This document shows, piece after piece, positions 17,118-19,228 of a stretch of DNA of 19,228 nucleotides; the first letter of the stretch is position 1, and each line of letters starts with the position of its first letter. The DNA is from Paracamarosporium sp. OC-R06-R3 (Eukaryota > Ascomycota > Dothideomycetes > Pleosporales > Didymosphaeriaceae). The notes beneath the pieces are model-generated. The model did no database searches and had not been told where the DNA came from. It saw only the letters and a list, made by a program, of their open reading frames with translations. The stretch is from assembly GCA_019828545.1 (NCBI GenBank), contig JACVRA010000760.1:771-19998 (forward strand). Reading direction: 5' to 3'. A program made the position numbers and the translations under genes.

Positions 17118-19228
17118 GTTTTACACAATAGTAGATATTCAATCCTATTCTGGCATACCCGACGTATTACCATGTCCGTAACAACTCGGAAAACGTACGT
17201 TTTACCATTTCACAGGTTATATGGATCCTGAAGGTCTCTATTCAGAGCAATCTGGCTGTCGAGGCTCGATTTTATCCCAGCAACAAAGTAATCTGGCGTT
17301 CAAAAATCAATAATTTAATTGGCCATAGGATGTGACGCTAGCCTGGATGTTACTTAAGTTGTCGTCATTGCATAAATCTGCTACGCCCGACTGTGCCGTA
17401 TCTGCTTACCCGACTGGATATGGTTCTGCCCAGCTCCATACCGAATCATTAATACCCGTACGGCACGGCTCTCGCAATCGTCGATCGCTTACTTAAATCT
17501 ACCGATAAGGTTTGTTATACATATCCATTGTCTTAGATGCCTAGGCATTGGTCGCGCAAGTGCCACAAGCGAATCATATTGACCTATAGCCCCAAAAGGT
17601 TGAAATTATACGTGCAAGGCTGCAACTGACTTACTATATGATAAAGTGTTTAATCGACTATTATATTTATATCAACAACTTTCGTCCGTTGTACGCAATC
17701 CATATAATACCTACGCTTAGCTAGCTGGGAACTACACAACCTGCTACTCTTCTTACAGTCTTCATCATTCTACACGTTCCGGCGATTTGCTGTAATTACT
17801 TCAAGGGCACTTCTTTCGCCATGTCTGCAGATCGGCTCTACTACATAGTTTTAACACCTCACAAGCAGCCCCCTAATCGGTCAGACGACCGACGAGTGCC
17901 TGAAGCCCGAGTGCGGCGGGATACTGCCGTCACAAGGCTCTGAGGAGTAAATGTCCCATGACGGCAACAAATACGGTTGCGTTTATCATGGTTCAAGTAT
18001 TCTATTTACGAAGACTCGGATTTCGGTCGCGATTATGAGAAACTGGATACTTGGAAAGCAAAGCGAGAATTCTTGATTACCAAAGGACCACAGAGAGAGC
18101 AGGTGGTGTTCGATAAGAGATGCCGAACACCAGAGCAAACATTCAGATGAATGAGTATTACCTGGGTATACTTGGGCGATATAATAAGACTACACTCGGA
18201 TTGCTGAAAGTTTCAACCACTTTGCACTATCCGTCATCGATAGGTTATCTGTCTGAGTAATTATATGAGATAGGTGTAGGTATAGTAGCGTCTGCATCCC
18301 ATACTTCACCAATCCTGACAGGGCCAGATGTATCTGAACTTGGTTTGCTGGGCAACAGCTGAACCCTGAGCGTCGTGGCGAGCTTCCTAATGCGATCGTC
18401 GTCGATAACGTTGCCCGTTGCACTGACGCGTATGCTCGGCGAGTAGATGTTCCCTTTGTCGGCTCTGATGATGCGGTGCCTGACGTTCTCCCTACCCCGA
18501 CCTTCGGTCACGCCCTTGTAGTGTGTCCTCAGGTCGCGCATTCACTCGCCTGCTTTGACAATGCGTCCTATCAAGATGCTTACATCAATCTGTGCCGTTT
18601 TATTTTTTTACTTGGCGGCACGATAACGGTCAGCGAAGAGGGAGGGCAAGTAAACAGAGTTGTGAGAATCGCATGGTAGGTAGTTGCTCCGGACAAGGTG
18701 TCAATGATGTATTCCAAAGACTAGTTCTGCTCCGCTTTAGCTGATCTAATGTTTTGCATTTGTATGAACCTAGGGGGTTTTATGTCGTGGAACCTCCGAA
18801 GACCGCGAACAATAAGGTAGAGGTCACCCAGAGGTCAAAGATGAAGCATAAGGGTTCCATTACGCCTACATGCGGAACGGGAGAAGATTTCGCTGGGTGT
18901 GCAGACAAGCGTGGCCAGGTCTGTCCGGATATATGTTGAGCGCAAGTTGCGTTATGTACAAAAAATATACGACACGGAAATGTGACCCACGATGCAGGAG
19001 GTCGCAGCTCATGAAATCTCAGTCCACTCATCCATTGACAATACACGTACCAGGCCATGCCATGCTCTTGTTGTTTTCTGGTTGGGCTTCGTGGACACAA
19101 CCATCGACAGTGTAGCTACTTGGGTTGATGCACTTCAAGAGGCACGCGCTTAATGTACACGGTGTGCTACATTCACGGTGAGTAGCTGTTGGTTGTTTAC
19201 CGTATCTTGGCAGTCAGTGCACCACGTC
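17118..19228. other. Right-hand region without an assignable gene
   Basis: No family motif, signal peptide or transposon end was recognised. The most protein-like pieces are a minus-strand frame at 18245-18541 (98 codons, with a DDDRIRKLATTLRVQLLP stretch), overlapped by another frame at 18190-18423, and a plus-strand frame at 18992-19153 (53 codons, containing FVDTTIDSVATWVDALQEA). Either could be an exon or relic of a gene reaching beyond the window, but neither can be named. Positions 17280-18180 show nothing beyond mixed-composition intergenic DNA. Confidence 0.4.

Noticed and set aside
18780..19115. Overlapping frames on both strands, 18780-19100 and 18870-19115
   Set aside because: They overlap each other and carry no recognisable domain; a third frame at 18992-19153 looks slightly better but is also unsupported.
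1..19228. CRISPR array, tRNA, rRNA or bacterial operon structure
   Set aside because: No regularly spaced repeats, no tRNA-like cloverleaf and no bacterial ribosome-binding pattern were seen; the genes are fungal with introns.

Overview
The window looks like a repeat-rich accessory stretch from a filamentous ascomycete (Pezizomycotina; Dothideomycetes-like is a guess from the gene families, not shown). Signs of this are short 43-67 nt introns with GT...AG borders and CTGAC-type branch sites, fungal-only gene families, and transposon copies riddled with C-to-T and G-to-A changes that look like repeat-induced point mutation (RIP).

Layout. Positions 1-540 hold the terminal part of an extremely AT-mutated pogo/Fot1-type (Tc1/mariner) element on the minus strand. 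Next to it is an intact single-exon NmrA/isoflavone-reductase-like oxidoreductase (656-1711, minus). Then come an intergenic stretch with a diverged 31-bp tandem repeat, a short coding relic (2392-2617, minus), a two-exon small secreted cysteine-rich protein (2920-3247, minus) and a frame-broken cysteine-dense relic on the plus strand (3448-3766). Positions 3767-6180 hold nothing I can assign. From 6184 to 9449 lies a decayed cytochrome P450 on the plus strand. It is cut in two by a complete 1971-bp Fot1-like element (7168-9138) with ~63-bp terminal inverted repeats and a TA target duplication. From 12709 down to 9501 (minus) lies a decayed STAND/NACHT NTPase (fungal NLR-like) with many stops and frameshifts. 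After an AT-rich spacer, a three-exon secreted pectin lyase (13214-14476, minus) appears intact. Further on, a second small secreted cysteine-rich protein (16493-16861, minus) appears intact if one 51-nt intron is spliced. The last ~2 kb holds no recognisable gene.

How it fits together. The four apparently intact genes are an oxidoreductase, a pectin-degrading enzyme and two candidate secreted proteins. They sit among dead genes and RIP-mutated transposons. That arrangement is typical of a fast-evolving, plant-interaction compartment of a fungal genome (inference). I found no CRISPR array, rRNA or tRNA, and no wholly new system. The strongest observations are the nested transposon/P450 wreck, the loss of all three catalytic aspartates in the transposase by G-to-A change, a shared terminal-repeat architecture between the two otherwise very different transposon copies, and gene models whose correct splicing is easily missed.
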